Position numbers and translations under genes: made by a program
DNA from: Bailinhaonella thermotolerans
GTDB lineage: Bacteria > Actinomycetota > Actinomycetes > Streptosporangiales > Streptosporangiaceae
Direction of reading: 5' to 3'
NCBI RefSeq assembly: GCF_003594875.1
Contig: NZ_QZEY01000003.1
Span: 496,001-560,000 of the forward strand
Length of the DNA stretch: 64,000 nt
In this document: piece after piece, positions 27,718-37,165 of the stretch
Position numbering within the stretch: position 1 is the first letter of the stretch
Layout of the letters: the number at the start of each line of letters is the position of its first letter
Notes under the pieces: generated by a model
The model's input: only the letters and a program-made list of their open reading frames with translations
What the model was told of the DNA's origin: nothing
Databases searched by the model: none

Positions 27718-28578
27718 ATGACGGCGGAGAACGTGATCGCGGTGTTCGGGGCGACGGGCAGGCAGGGCGGCGCGGTGGCCAGGGAGCTGCTGCGGCGCGG
27801 GCGGCGGGTGCGCGCGATCGTGCGCGATCCGGGCCGGGCCCGCGACCTGGCCGAGCTGGGGGCCGAGGTGGTCCGGGGCGACATGGACGACACGGCGTCG
27901 CTGGACGCCGCGCTGGCGGGCGCGCACGGCGTCTACAGCGTGCAGACCTTCAGCGGCCCGGACGGTACGGCGGGCGAGGAGCGGCAGGGCGCCGCGGTGG
28001 CCGAGGCGGCGGCCCGGGCCGGGGTGGGGCACTTCGTCTACGCGTCGGTGGGCGGGGCCGAGCGCGGGACCGGGATCCCGCACTTCGAGAGCAAGTGGCG
28101 CATCGAGCGGCGCGTCGGGGAGCTCGGGCTGCCCGCGACGGTGCTGCGCCCGGCGTTCTTCGCGGAGAACTTCGCGTTCATGGGACCCCGGTGGGCCGGG
28201 GACGAGCTGGAGATCGCGCTCGCGCTCGACCCGGGCAAGCCCCTCCAGGTGATCGCCACGTCCGACCTCGGCGTGATCGCGGCCGACGTGTTCGCCGACC
28301 CGGAGACGTACCTCGGCCGCCGGATCGAGATCGCCGCCGAGTCCCTGACCGGCGAGGAGATCGCCGATTCCTTCGCCCGCGCGGCCGGCCTGCCGGTGCG
28401 CTTCCGCTCCCAGCCGATCGAGGAGCTGGCGCCGTACGGCGAGGAGGTGGTGACCATGTTCACCTGGTTCAACAAGGAGGGCTACCAGGCCGACGTGCCG
28501 GCCGTCCGCGCCGCCCACCAGGGCCTGGGCACCCTCGCGGACTGGGCCCGCGAGAACTGGACCCCGCCCGCCCGCTGA
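27718..28578 (+). CDS. NmrA-like NAD(P)-binding protein
   Basis: 286 residues from ATG 27718 with GGGAGG upstream. Rossmann motif AVFGATGRQGGAVARELLRR; atypical short-chain dehydrogenase fold with FVYASVGGAERGTGIPHFES and LRPAFFAENF, typical of NmrA/HSCARG redox sensors and quinone oxidoreductase-like proteins. The Tyr-x3-Lys pair of true reductases is replaced by HFESKW. Divergent from a MarR regulator, so probably induced by an aromatic or electrophilic compound (inference). Confidence 0.9.
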   Translation: MTAENVIAVFGATGRQGGAVARELLRRGRRVRAIVRDPGRARDLAELGAEVVRGDMDDTASLDAALAGAHGVYSVQTFSGPDGTAGEERQGAAVAEAAARAGVGHFVYASVGGAERGTGIPHFESKWRIERRVGELGLPATVLRPAFFAENFAFMGPRWAGDELEIALALDPGKPLQVIATSDLGVIAADVFADPETYLGRRIEIAAESLTGEEIADSFARAAGLPVRFRSQPIEELAPYGEEVVTMFTWFNKEGYQADVPAVRAAHQGLGTLADWARENWTPPAR

Positions 28579-28583
28579 ACCGC

Positions 28584-28605
28584 CCCCGCCCGGCCCCGGG
28601 CGGGA
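28584..28605. terminator. GC palindrome between convergent genes
   Basis: CCCGCCCGG-CC-CCGGGCGGG (28585-28604) is a perfect 9-bp stem with a minimal loop, just after the NmrA-like stop. The rest of the gap to 28744 is GGCCGGGCGG-type low-complexity DNA with no gene. Confidence 0.45.
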
Positions 28606-28744
28606 GGCCGGGCCGTACAGGCGGCCGGGCCGTGCAGAGGGCCGGGCGGTGCGGGAGGCCGGGCGGCGAAGCGGTCAGGCGGTCACGCGGTCCGGCCGCC
28701 GGCTCGCGGGCCGGGCGAGGCGGCGGCCGGGAGGAGCGGTGGCG

Positions 28745-30838
28745 TCACTCGACGCCGAGGGCGGTCTTGAGGAAGTCCACCTGGAGCAGGAGCAGGTTCT
28801 CGGCCACGACCTCCTGCGGTGTCATGTGGGTGACCCCCGACAGCGGGAGCACGCTGTGGGGACGCCCGGCCGCCAGCAGGGCCGAGGACAGGCGCAGGGT
28901 GTGCGCCGCGACCACGTTGTCGTCCGCGAGGCCGTGGATCAGCAGCAGCGCGGGCTCGCGGCCCCCGGGCTTGCGCCCGGCGTCCTCGATCAGCGACGAG
29001 CGCTCGTACGCCTCGGGCTCGGCGGCCGGGTCGCCCAGGTAACGCTCGGTGTAGTGGGTGTCGTACAGGGTCCAGTCCGTGACCGGCGCGCCCGCGATCG
29101 CCGCGTGGAACACGTCGGGGCGGCGGAACGCGGCCAGCGCCGCCAGGTATCCCCCGAAGGACCAGCCCCGGATGCCCACCCGGGTCAGGTCCAGGTCGTC
29201 GGGGAACCGCTCGGCGGCGGCCTTCAGCGCCTCCACCTGGTCCTCCAGCACCGGGGTCGCCAGGTCGCCGAGGATCGCCCGCTCGAACTCCGGGCCCCGC
29301 GCCGGGGTGCCCCGGCCGTCGGAGACGATCACCGCGAAGCCCTGGTCCGCGAACCACTGGCTCGCCAGGAACGCCCCGCGCGCCGACAGCACCCGCTGCG
29401 CGTGCGGCCCGCCGTACGGGTCCATGAGGACGGGCAGCCGCGCCGAGCCCGGCTTGTGCCAGGAGGGGAGGATGACGGCGGTGCGCAGCTCGCGCTCCCC
29501 GGCGGCCATCAGCTCCACGCGCACGTCCAGGCCGGGACGTTCGGCGAACGACGGGATGGGCCGCTGCGTGCCGTCCGCGCCCTGGACGGTGACGGTGACG
29601 CCCTCGGTCTCCAGGGTCTGCTCGGTGATCACGGTGGTGCCGCCCGCGCGGCGCCCGCCGTACACGCCCCGGCCGGTCGTGATCGGGGTGAGGACGCCGC
29701 CCGCGGCCTGCCAGAGCTGGATCTCGGTGGGCTCCCCTGAGGCGGTGAACAGCACGCTCTCGCCGTCGACGTCCACGACGGCGCGGACCTGGAGGCTGGG
29801 CGGGGTGACCGGGCGGCCGTCCACGACCAGGCGGCGGCCCCCCTCCGAGTCGGCGACCCAGACGAGCCTGCCGGAGGCGGTGAACGCCGGGACGCCCGGC
29901 ACGATCTCGACCCAGGCCGGGTCGGTGTCCTCGCTCACCGGCGTGGTCGCGCCGGTCGCCGGGTCCACCCGGAAGATCCGCAGCGCCCGCTGGTCGCGCG
30001 GCTGCGTCACGATCAGCAGCCCGTGCTCGCTCCACACGGCGTTCACGAGGTACTCGTCCTCGAAGCGCACCGGGACCCGGCCGCCGTCGAGGCCGCAGAT
30101 CACCAGCTCGACGTCCGCGTTCGGGGTGCCCGCGGCGGGGTAGGCCATGACGACCGTCTCGCGGCCGGGGTTGGCCGGGTCGGCGATGTTCCACCGCTGC
30201 ACCGGCGTCTCGTCCACGCGCGCGACCAGGAGGGCGTCCCCGGCGGGCGACCACCAGTACCCCCGCATCCGGCCCATCTCCTCGGCCGCGATGAACTCCG
30301 CCAGGCCGTACGAGATCTGCTCGTGCTCCGGCTCGGCCAGCGCCCGGTCACTCCCGGAGGAGAGCTCGATCACGCGCAGCGTCCGCCCGCTGACGTACGC
30401 CACGTGGGTGCCCTGCCGGTTCGGCCGCGGGTCGATCACCCCGCCGGGCGTCGGCAGCAGGCGCACGGCGTCGCCCCCGGTCCCACCGGTCAGCGAGGCG
30501 GCGTAGAGCTGCCCGGACAACGCGAACGCGGCGACGGAGACGGCCTCGTCCGTCGCGTATCCGACCACGCCGCCGGCCTGCTCACGGGTGCGCTCACGCC
30601 GGGCGCGCTCCTCGGGCGGCAGGTCCTCCTCGCCGGCCGACAGGGAACGCGGGTCGGCGACCAGGCGCTCCTCGCCGGAGGCCACGTCCAGCTCCCACAG
30701 ACAGGTCACCGGGTCGGTGCCGGACCGGGTACGCAGGAAGACGACTCGCGCTCCGTCGGGCGAGATCGTGAAGCCGCGCGGCACCCCCAGCGTGAATCGC
30801 CGGGTCCGCGCCTGCATGCGTGGGAAGCTCTCACTCAT
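28745..30838 (-). CDS. S9-family (dipeptidyl-peptidase IV-like) serine peptidase
   Basis: 697 residues from ATG. A beta-propeller domain (~1-430: FTISPDGARVVFLRTR, HEQISYGLAEFIAAEEMGRM, YWWSPAGDALLVARVD) precedes an alpha/beta hydrolase domain. The nucleophile Ser is in GIRGWSFGGYLAALA, the Asp in LIHGLADDNV and the His in SGVTHMTPQE. The EE in FIAAEEMGR matches the substrate N-terminus-binding glutamates of DPP-IV enzymes. No signal peptide, so cytoplasmic. Releases N-terminal dipeptides or cleaves short peptides. Divergent from mshB; no operon partner. Confidence 0.94.
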   Translation of the reverse strand: MSESFPRMQARTRRFTLGVPRGFTISPDGARVVFLRTRSGTDPVTCLWELDVASGEERLVADPRSLSAGEEDLPPEERARRERTREQAGGVVGYATDEAVSVAAFALSGQLYAASLTGGTGGDAVRLLPTPGGVIDPRPNRQGTHVAYVSGRTLRVIELSSGSDRALAEPEHEQISYGLAEFIAAEEMGRMRGYWWSPAGDALLVARVDETPVQRWNIADPANPGRETVVMAYPAAGTPNADVELVICGLDGGRVPVRFEDEYLVNAVWSEHGLLIVTQPRDQRALRIFRVDPATGATTPVSEDTDPAWVEIVPGVPAFTASGRLVWVADSEGGRRLVVDGRPVTPPSLQVRAVVDVDGESVLFTASGEPTEIQLWQAAGGVLTPITTGRGVYGGRRAGGTTVITEQTLETEGVTVTVQGADGTQRPIPSFAERPGLDVRVELMAAGERELRTAVILPSWHKPGSARLPVLMDPYGGPHAQRVLSARGAFLASQWFADQGFAVIVSDGRGTPARGPEFERAILGDLATPVLEDQVEALKAAAERFPDDLDLTRVGIRGWSFGGYLAALAAFRRPDVFHAAIAGAPVTDWTLYDTHYTERYLGDPAAEPEAYERSSLIEDAGRKPGGREPALLLIHGLADDNVVAAHTLRLSSALLAAGRPHSVLPLSGVTHMTPQEVVAENLLLLQVDFLKTALGVE

Positions 30839-30869
30839 AGTGGTCCATCCTGCCAGTTCAGGGACGCTC

Positions 30870-30881
30870 TAATCTTGGGGC
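30870..30881 (+). promoter_or_regulatory. Putative leaderless promoter of mshB
   Basis: TAATCT at 30870-30875 is followed by six bases and then the mshB ATG; there is no ribosome binding site. Transcription would start at or next to the A of ATG. Confidence 0.5.
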
Positions 30882-31736
30882 ATGTCCGACCGCCGCCTGC
30901 TGCTCGTGCACGCCCACCCCGACGACGAGTCGATCAACAACGGCGCCACCATGGCGAAGTACGCCGCCGAGGGCGCCCACGTCACCCTGGTCACGTGCAC
31001 GCTCGGGGAGGAGGGCGAGGTCATCCCGCCCGAGCTGCGCGATCTGGCCGCCGACCGCGAGGACCGCCTGGGGGCATACCGGATCGGCGAGCTGGAGCGG
31101 GCCTGCGCGGCGCTCGGCGTGAAGGACCACCGCTTCCTCGGCGGCGCGGGCCGCTGGCGCGACTCCGGCATGATGGGCGCGCCGACGAACGACCGCCCCG
31201 GCGCCTTCTGGCGGGCCGACCTCGACGAGGCCGCGGCCGAGCTGGTCACGGTCATCCGCGAGGTGCGCCCCCAGGTCCTGGTGACCTACGACGAGAACGG
31301 CTTCTACGGCCACCCCGACCACATCCAGGCCCACCGCGTGGCCCGCCGGGCGGCCGAGCTGGCGGCCGCCCCCGGCCACGGCGACGGCGAGCCCTGGACG
31401 GTCGCCAAGTTCTACTACACGACGGTGGCCCGCTCCGTGATCGAGAACGGGATCGAGGCCGCCCGCGCCGCCGGCACCCCGTTCACCGCGCCGGACGCCC
31501 TGCCGTACGGCGTGCCGGACGAGACGATCACCACGGAGATCGACGCGACGGCGTACCTCCCGGCGAAGCTGGCGGCGATGCGCGCGCACGCGACCCAGAT
31601 CACCGTGGCCGAGCCCTGGTACGCCCTCTCCAACGGGCTCGCGCAACTGGCGAGCGGCGTGGAGCAGTACATCCTGGTCGGTGGCGCGCCTCCCAGCGGG
31701 GACCGGGAAGACGATCTCTTCCACGGCATCGACTAA
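30882..31736 (+). CDS. mshB: N-acetyl-GlcN-inositol deacetylase (mycothiol synthesis)
   Basis: 284 residues from ATG. MshB removes the acetyl group from GlcNAc-inositol in mycothiol assembly, using zinc. The zinc motifs AHPDDE (near the N-terminus) and [10 protein letters not shown] are present, as is the family-specific [10 protein letters not shown]. Length matches the family. It heads a series of small genes at 31746-33286 with short gaps. Mycothiol restricts the host to actinobacteria. Confidence 0.93.
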   Translation: MSDRRLLLVHAHPDDESINNGATMAKYAAEGAHVTLVTCTLGEEGEVIPPELRDLAADREDRLGAYRIGELERACAALGVKDHRFLGGAGRWRDSGMMGAPTNDRPGAFWRADLDEAAAELVTVIREVRPQVLVTYDENGFYGHPDHIQAHRVARRAAELAAAPGHGDGEPWTVAKFYYTTVARSVIENGIEAARAAGTPFTAPDALPYGVPDETITTEIDATAYLPAKLAAMRAHATQITVAEPWYALSNGLAQLASGVEQYILVGGAPPSGDREDDLFHGID

Positions 31737-31745
31737 TCTGCCCGC
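31734..31745 (+). promoter_or_regulatory. Putative leaderless promoter
   Basis: TAATCT at 31734-31739, overlapping the end of mshB, then six bases and GTG. Same hexamer and spacing as in front of mshB. Confidence 0.45.
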
Positions 31746-32288
31746 GTGGGGGAGATTCCGGCGCAGCCGCACCAGCAACCGCAGGACGCCCCGGCCGCGA
31801 CCGCGGACCCGGGACGGCCCGAGGCGTTCGTCACCGGCGGCGTCTACGGCATGCTCTTCGTGCTGGGGGTGATCGCGGCGGTCTTCTGGTCCTTCATGCA
31901 GGGCTGGTACCTCGGCGACTTCCCGCTCGGGGCCTATCTGTCGCTGGCCGTGGCGTTCCTGCTCACCTGGGGCGCGGGCCGTCTCATGCGCAACCGGCTG
32001 GCCGCGGTGGTGACCGGGGTGTCCTGGCTCTTCGTCGGGATGGTCCTGTCGATGCCGCGCCCCGAGGGCGACCTCGTGCTCGCCGGGCCCGCCCAGGGCC
32101 AGTCCTGGCTGCTCACCCCCGGCTACGTCTACCTGTACGGCGGGGCGCTGGTCGTGCTGATCGCGATCATGATGTCGAAGGCCGCGCCGCAGTCGTGGAT
32201 CCTCGGCGGGGTCCCCGGCCAGGCGGGCGGGGTTCCCGGCCAGGCGGGCGGGGTCCCCGGCCAGGCCCACCATCAGGCGCGGGACTAG
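31746..32288 (+). CDS. Integral membrane protein next to mshB
   Basis: 180 residues from GTG. A disordered Pro/Gln-rich head is followed by four hydrophobic segments (GGVYGMLFVLGVIAAVFWSF, GAYLSLAVAFLLTWGAG, LAAVVTGVSWLFVGMVLSM, VYLYGGALVVLIAIMM). The tail repeats GGVPGQA three times. Unnamed membrane proteins in this position follow mshB in many actinomycetes (from memory, DUF6113-like). No catalytic residues seen. Confidence 0.8.
   Translation: MGEIPAQPHQQPQDAPAATADPGRPEAFVTGGVYGMLFVLGVIAAVFWSFMQGWYLGDFPLGAYLSLAVAFLLTWGAGRLMRNRLAAVVTGVSWLFVGMVLSMPRPEGDLVLAGPAQGQSWLLTPGYVYLYGGALVVLIAIMMSKAAPQSWILGGVPGQAGGVPGQAGGVPGQAHHQARD
32205..32267 (+). repeat. 21-bp tandem repeat inside the membrane protein gene
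   Basis: Three in-frame copies, 32205-32225, 32226-32246 and 32247-32267, differing at one or two bases; each encodes GGVPGQA. Confidence 0.85.
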
Positions 32289-32298
32289 AGTCCGCCCC
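32286..32298 (+). promoter_or_regulatory. Putative leaderless promoter
   Basis: TAGAGT at 32286-32291, seven bases, then GTG; no ribosome binding site. Confidence 0.4.
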
Positions 32299-32844
32299 GT
32301 GCCCGGCCCGAACCCCCCGATCGAGCCCCCGGTCGAGCCCGCGATCGACCCGGCGGCCTACCGCGCGGTGGCCGGGCGGTTCGCCACGGGCGTGGTCGTG
32401 GTCACCGCCCGAGCGGGCGGGCTCGACCACGCGATGACGGCCAACTCGTTCACGTCGGTCTCGCTCGACCCGCTGCTCGTGCTCTTCTGCCCGGAGAAGA
32501 TCAGCCGCCTGCACGCCGCCGTGCTGGAGGCGGGCCGGTGGGGCGTCTCGGTGCTGGGGGAGGAGCACGAGGAGGTCTCCCGCTTCTTCGCCACCCGGGG
32601 CCGGGAGGTGAGCGACCGGCTCGACTCCTGGTCCTGCCACCGCGGTCCCCGGACGGGGGTCGCGCTGCTGGACGACGCGATCGCCACCCTGGAGTGCCGC
32701 ACCCACGCGGTGCACGACGGCGGCGACCACTCGATCGTGGTCGGCGAGGTGATCGGGGTGGATCTGCGCCGCCCGGAGGCCCGCCCGCTGCTCTACTACG
32801 CCGGCGGCTACCGCGGGCTCGACCGGCCGCCCGGCGGGGAGTGA
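32299..32844 (+). CDS. Flavin reductase-like domain protein
   Basis: 181 residues from GTG. Flavin reductase fold: YRAVAGRFATGVVVVTARAG, HAMTANSFTSVSLDPLLVLF, HAAVLEAGRWGVSVLGEEHE and the late ALLYYAGGYRGL. These proteins bind FMN/FAD and reduce it with NAD(P)H for a partner monooxygenase, or act alone as oxidoreductases. No monooxygenase partner is adjacent, so the client is unknown. Confidence 0.9.
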   Translation: MPGPNPPIEPPVEPAIDPAAYRAVAGRFATGVVVVTARAGGLDHAMTANSFTSVSLDPLLVLFCPEKISRLHAAVLEAGRWGVSVLGEEHEEVSRFFATRGREVSDRLDSWSCHRGPRTGVALLDDAIATLECRTHAVHDGGDHSIVVGEVIGVDLRRPEARPLLYYAGGYRGLDRPPGGE

Positions 32845-32854
32845 CAATACGGCC
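32843..32854 (+). promoter_or_regulatory. Putative leaderless promoter
   Basis: GACAAT at 32843-32848, six bases, then ATG 32855; the hexamer overlaps the preceding stop. Confidence 0.4.
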
Positions 32855-33286
32855 ATGAGGCCACGGCACCGGGCCCGCCAGGTCGTCAACTACGTCAACC
32901 TCGCCACCCCGCTCGGCCTGCTCGTCGCCCGCCTCGGCGGGGCGCGCAGGCTGCGGGCGCACGACGGCCTCCTCGTGGCGCACGGCTACCGCCTGCCGAT
33001 CCCGCCCGCCCCCGCGTTCACCGTCGGGAACGTGATCGTGACCCGGCGGCCGGCCGAATGGCTCGCGGAGCGGCCCGCGCTGCTGGCCCACGAGGCGCGC
33101 CACGCCACCCAGTACGCCTTCTGCGCCGGGCCCGTGCTGCTGCTGCCGCTCTACCTGGTCGCGGCGGGGGTCTCCTGGGCGGCGACGGGGGACCTCGGCG
33201 CGTGGAACCCGTTCGAGCGGCTCGCCGGGCTGGAGGACGGGGGATACGCGCGCTCGCCCGCGCGGTGGCGGCGGCGGAAGGCCTGA
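32855..33286 (+). CDS. Small HExxH-containing membrane-associated protein
   Basis: 143 residues from ATG. LLAHEARHATQYAF contains HEARH, a canonical HExxH zinc-metallopeptidase pattern, followed by a hydrophobic stretch (PVLLLPLYLVAAGVSWAA) and a basic tail. The shape resembles small peptidase-like proteins in which the motif sits next to the membrane. Whether it is an active protease is unknown. The last codons run into an 11-bp tandem repeat. Confidence 0.7.
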   Translation: MRPRHRARQVVNYVNLATPLGLLVARLGGARRLRAHDGLLVAHGYRLPIPPAPAFTVGNVIVTRRPAEWLAERPALLAHEARHATQYAFCAGPVLLLPLYLVAAGVSWAATGDLGAWNPFERLAGLEDGGYARSPARWRRRKA

Positions 33287-33352
33287 GGAAGGCCTGCGGA
33301 AGCTCTGCGGAAGGTCTGCGGAAGGTCTGCGGACGGTCCGAGGACGGTCCGA
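33276..33352. repeat. 11-bp tandem repeat, seven copies
   Basis: Units GGAAGGCCTGA, GGAAGGCCTGC, GGAAGCTCTGC, GGAAGGTCTGC (twice) and GGACGGTCCGA (twice) run without gaps. The first unit includes the TGA stop of the HExxH gene, so expansion began at, or reached, its 3' end. Confidence 0.85.
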
Positions 33353-33390
33353 GTGCGCCGCACCGGCGATCGTGGCGCACGATGGAAGGC

Positions 33391-34416
33391 ATGACTGAGC
33401 CCTCCTCGCCGTCCCCGGTCATCCCGCCCGCGCCGGCGTCCCCGCGCCCCGTGCGTCCCGTGCGCCGCGGGGCCCGCGTCTGGCCCTCCTCCTTCAAGGA
33501 CCGCCTCACCGAGCGTCTGCCCGGCCCCGCCGACATGGTGCGGATCATGCGCGAGGGCGGGTTCCGCACCGGCCTGTCCGGCGTCGCGGAGATCCCCGTG
33601 CGGCGGGAGGGGCTGCCCGGCGTCAGCCGTACGGACACGGCCGTGACCTGGGTGGGGCACGCCACGTTCGTCGTGCGGATCGGCGGGCTGACCGTGCTGA
33701 CCGACCCGGTGTGGTCGCGGCGCATCCCCGGCGTGCGGGCGCGGCTGACCCCGCCCGGCGTGGAGTGGGACGCGCTGCCGCCGGTGGACGCGGTCGTGAT
33801 CAGCCACAACCACTACGACCACCTGGACCTGCCCACGATCCGGCGGCTGCCGAAGGGGACCCCGTTCTTCGTGCCCGGCGGGCTGGGGCGCTGGTTCCGG
33901 CGGCGCGGCTACCACGACGTGACCGAGATGGACTGGTGGGAGAGCGTGCCGGTGGGCGGCGTGGAGTTCGCGTTCGTGCCCGCGCACCACTGGAGCCGGC
34001 GCGGGCCGTTCGACACCTGCCGGACGCTGTGGGGCGGCTGGGTGCTCACCGCCGCGCCGGAGGCCGGGGGACGGCGGGTCTACTTCGCGGGCGACACGGC
34101 CTACGGTCACCGGTTCGCCGAGATCGGCGAGCGGTACCCCGGGATCGACGTGGCCCTGATGCCCGTCGGCGCCTACGAGCCGCGCTGGTTCATGCGCAGC
34201 GCCCACGTCGATCCGCAGGAGGCCGTGCGGGCCACGCTGGACGCGGGCGCGCAGCGGATGGCGACCATGCACTGGGGCACCTTCATGCTCTCCGCCGAGC
34301 ACCTCCTCGCGCCCGTCGAGGAGGCCAGGAAGGCGTGGGAGGCCGCGAGCCGCCCCCGCGAGGACCTGTGGGACCTGGCCGTCGGCGAGAGCCGCGTCCT
34401 CGCCCCCCGCTCCTGA
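33391..34416 (+). CDS. Metallo-beta-lactamase fold hydrolase (NAPE-PLD/UlaG-like)
   Basis: About 341 residues from ATG 33391 (ATG 33382 is an alternative). After a Pro-rich head the protein has TWVGHATFVVRIGGLTVLTD, the metal motif VISHNHYDHLD, VPAHHWSRRGPF, YFAGDTAYGH and MHWGTFMLSAEH. These are the ligands of NAPE-PLD-like phosphodiesterases. The substrate is unknown; N-acyl-phospholipid or phosphodiester hydrolysis is typical. Independent gene, convergent with the penicillin-acylase gene. Confidence 0.9.
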   Translation: MTEPSSPSPVIPPAPASPRPVRPVRRGARVWPSSFKDRLTERLPGPADMVRIMREGGFRTGLSGVAEIPVRREGLPGVSRTDTAVTWVGHATFVVRIGGLTVLTDPVWSRRIPGVRARLTPPGVEWDALPPVDAVVISHNHYDHLDLPTIRRLPKGTPFFVPGGLGRWFRRRGYHDVTEMDWWESVPVGGVEFAFVPAHHWSRRGPFDTCRTLWGGWVLTAAPEAGGRRVYFAGDTAYGHRFAEIGERYPGIDVALMPVGAYEPRWFMRSAHVDPQEAVRATLDAGAQRMATMHWGTFMLSAEHLLAPVEEARKAWEAASRPREDLWDLAVGESRVLAPRS

Positions 34417-34427
34417 CCCCGCCCGCC

Positions 34428-34553
34428 CCCTTCGCCGTACGGCCTGAGCCCGTACGGCCCGAGCCCGAGCCGGGCCGTACGGCCTGAGCGCCCGCGAGCC
34501 GGGCCGTACGGCCCGGGCCTCTCGGGCGGGCCGTACGGCGGGAGCGGGGCGGG
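34428..34553. repeat. Five CCGTACGG palindromes between convergent genes
   Basis: GCCGTACGGC-type palindromes occur near 34434, 34450, 34476, 34503 and 34531, separated by GAGCC/GAGCG-rich spacers. Neighbouring copies can pair with each other as well as fold alone, so the gap may terminate transcription from both sides. Confidence 0.6.
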
Positions 34554-37100
34554 CTACGGCGTGAGCGTGAGGGTGTTCACGGCCTCCCGCCGCACGGACT
34601 CGGGCCTGGAGCGCATGGGGATCGTCTTGCCGTCGGCCCACAGCCCGGCCTGGTCCCAGTAGTTGTCGTGGAACGCGTGGCCGGACGCGCCGGTCAGGTT
34701 GATCCAGCGCGACTGGTCCATGTCGGCCAGGTCCACCACCATGCGCATCGAGGGCACGGCGGTCACGTCGTACCCACGCTGGACGTTCCAGCCGGCCGCG
34801 TCCACCGCGTCCTTGCCGCCGTCCACCCGCAGCGGGCCCCGGTTGAACAGCCACTCGATCGGCGCGATGCCCGAGGTGCCGAACGTGTCGTTGGTCAGCG
34901 TGAGGCTGTGCAGGTCGCCCCAGGCCCACCGGCTCGGGTCCGGGCCGAGGCGGTCGCTCAGCTCGTCGAAGGCGTCCTCCAGCGCCAGCAGCAGGATCTG
35001 GTCCCGGCTCTCCTGGACGCCCTTGGTCTTCACGTCGTCCCACCACGGGTCGGAGGGCTCGGCCAGCAGCGGCCGCAGCACCTCGTACCACTGGTCGCCG
35101 CCGTCCGGGCGCGCCCCCTCGGGCAGCTCGTCGTTGAACGTGCGGATCAGCAGGTGCCGCCAGACCGCGTTGTAGTACGCCGCCGCCGCCGAGTCCTTGC
35201 TCTGCCCGAAGTCCCAGCCGTCGAACAGCTTCACCGCCCGCTTCACCGGTCCGGCCAGCTTCAGGTCCGGGTTGAGGAGGTACCGGGTCAGCTCGGGCGC
35301 GAAGGCGTTGCGGCTGTCCCGCTGGATCGACGACATCGTCGCCGCGTCCACCTTGCCCTTCTGGATCGCCTGCTTCAGCCGGTCGATGATGCGCTGCGAG
35401 CGGTAGCCGTACGACCAGTCCCGGGTGAGCTGCGGGGTCGTGCTGGGGCCGGTGGCGGCGTTGTTGGCGGTGACGATGTAGCCGCGCACCGGGTCGCGCT
35501 GGGTGGGCAGCTTCTCGTACGGCACCCAGCCGGTCCACTCGACCTGCCCGGTCCACCCGGCGGCCGGCCACGCGCCGTCGCCGCCCCCGCTGCGCACCGG
35601 GATCCGGCCCGGGGCCTGGTAGCCGATCGTGCCGTCCACGTCGGCGTAGACCAGGTTCTGCGCGGGGACCTCGAAGGACTTGGCCGCCGCGCGGAAGGAG
35701 TCCCAGTTCTCCGCGGTGCCCATGAGGAACAGGGCGTCCGCCGTACGGCCCGGGTCCAGGGCGGTCCAGCGCAGCGCGACGCCGTACTCCTTCTCCTCGT
35801 CCGGCTCGTTCAGGGCCTTGGCCGCGCCGGGGATCGCGCGTTTGGCGGTGCCCAGGACGTCGGAGAGCAGCGGCCCGTGCCCGGTCTCGCGCACGGTCAG
35901 CGTCACCGTCTCGCCCCCGGCGACCTTGATCCGCTCGGTGCGGGTCTCCAGCGGCTTCCACCCGTCGCGGTACTGGTACTCCTGGCCGCGCAGCCGCTCC
36001 AGGTAGATGTCCGAGACGTCGGGGCCGAGGTTGGTGAAGCCCCAGGCGATCCGGTGGTTGTGCCCGATCACGACGCTGGGCAGCCCGGCGAAGGTGAACC
36101 CGGTCAGGTCGAACGGGCAGGACTCGCTGCGCTCGCGGCAGTGCAGGCCCATCTGGTACCAGGTCGAGGGCATGTGCGGCGACAGGTGCGGGTCGTTGGC
36201 CAGCAGCGGCTTGCCCGACACGGTGTGCGCGCCGGAGACCACCCAGGAGTTCGACCCGATGCCCGAGTTGTCGCCGTCCGTTCCGATCAGGTCCGGCGCG
36301 GCCCGTACGGCTCGCGCCGCCCGCGCCAGCGCGTCGCGCGACTCCTCCGGGATCGGGGTCAGCGCGGCCGAGGTCGCGCGGGCCTGGTTCACCTCGCTCA
36401 CGATGGGCGAGTTGAGCTCGTAGGGGTACCGGGGCCACAGCTCCTCGGCGCGCTGTCGGGGCACGGCGGTCGCGGCGATGGCCCGCGCCAGCTCGTCCTC
36501 CATGTTGCTGCGCAGGTCCCAGGCCATCGCCTTGAGCCAGGCCAGGGAGTCCACCGCGGTCCACGGCTCGGGCTCGTAGTCCCGGTTGGTGAGCTTGAGG
36601 ACGGAGTACTCCAGGCTCTTGCCGGGGGTGGCCTTCATCCACGCGTTCACCCCGGCGGCGTACCGGTCGAGGTAGGCGCGGGTGCGCGGGTTGAGGATGG
36701 ACAGCTCCTGCTCGGCGACCCGCCGCCAGCCCATGGTCCGGATGACCTTGTCGGTGTCCAGCGTGGCCTTGCCGAACAGCTCGCTCAGCCGGCCCGCCGT
36801 GGTCTTGCGGCGGAAGTCCATCTCCCAGAACCGGTCCTGCGCGTGGACGAACCCCTGCGCGAAGAACAGGTCCTCGGGCGTGTCCGCATAGAGATGCGGT
36901 ACGCCATACTTGTCTCGATATACGGACACATTGGCGGACAGGCCGGGGGCCTTGAGCTCGCCGTCCAGTTGGGGGAAGGCGCGCCGCACCGACCAGACCA
37001 CCACGCCGGCGAGCAGCAGCGCCAGCACCAGGAGCAGGACGAGCAGCCTGGCGAACCACCGCAAGGGGCGGGGCAACCTAGCGAATGGCGCGATCCTCAC
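34554..37100 (-). CDS. Penicillin acylase family protein (Ntn amidohydrolase)
   Basis: 848 residues from GTG 37100, chosen because GGGAG precedes it; a TTG at 37142 is weaker. An uncleaved signal anchor ([23 protein letters not shown]) starts the chain. The conserved alpha-chain sequence is [20 protein letters not shown] and [16 protein letters not shown]. The predicted autocleavage point is IG/SNSW near residue 293, whose Ser becomes the nucleophile. [11 protein letters not shown] follows. Family members hydrolyse beta-lactam side chains, acyl-homoserine lactones or acylated peptides; the substrate is unknown. Convergent with the MBL-fold gene. Confidence 0.94.
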   Translation of the reverse strand: MRIAPFARLPRPLRWFARLLVLLLVLALLLAGVVVWSVRRAFPQLDGELKAPGLSANVSVYRDKYGVPHLYADTPEDLFFAQGFVHAQDRFWEMDFRRKTTAGRLSELFGKATLDTDKVIRTMGWRRVAEQELSILNPRTRAYLDRYAAGVNAWMKATPGKSLEYSVLKLTNRDYEPEPWTAVDSLAWLKAMAWDLRSNMEDELARAIAATAVPRQRAEELWPRYPYELNSPIVSEVNQARATSAALTPIPEESRDALARAARAVRAAPDLIGTDGDNSGIGSNSWVVSGAHTVSGKPLLANDPHLSPHMPSTWYQMGLHCRERSESCPFDLTGFTFAGLPSVVIGHNHRIAWGFTNLGPDVSDIYLERLRGQEYQYRDGWKPLETRTERIKVAGGETVTLTVRETGHGPLLSDVLGTAKRAIPGAAKALNEPDEEKEYGVALRWTALDPGRTADALFLMGTAENWDSFRAAAKSFEVPAQNLVYADVDGTIGYQAPGRIPVRSGGGDGAWPAAGWTGQVEWTGWVPYEKLPTQRDPVRGYIVTANNAATGPSTTPQLTRDWSYGYRSQRIIDRLKQAIQKGKVDAATMSSIQRDSRNAFAPELTRYLLNPDLKLAGPVKRAVKLFDGWDFGQSKDSAAAAYYNAVWRHLLIRTFNDELPEGARPDGGDQWYEVLRPLLAEPSDPWWDDVKTKGVQESRDQILLLALEDAFDELSDRLGPDPSRWAWGDLHSLTLTNDTFGTSGIAPIEWLFNRGPLRVDGGKDAVDAAGWNVQRGYDVTAVPSMRMVVDLADMDQSRWINLTGASGHAFHDNYWDQAGLWADGKTIPMRSRPESVRREAVNTLTLTP

Positions 37101-37152
37101 CTGACGCTCCCGATCCTGGTATGTCCGTAGATGGTGCGACAAGTGTGCCAGG

Positions 37153-37165
37153 CATAATCCGATGC
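37153..37165 (+). promoter_or_regulatory. Putative leaderless promoter of the RraA-like gene
   Basis: CATAAT at 37153-37158, seven bases, then ATG 37166. No ribosome binding site. The gap to the divergent acylase start is only 65 bases. Confidence 0.5.

Noticed and set aside
33151-37059. A 1302-codon minus-strand frame opposite the MBL-fold gene and overlapping the acylase
   Set aside because: No domain; it reads through two real genes in a non-coding frame.
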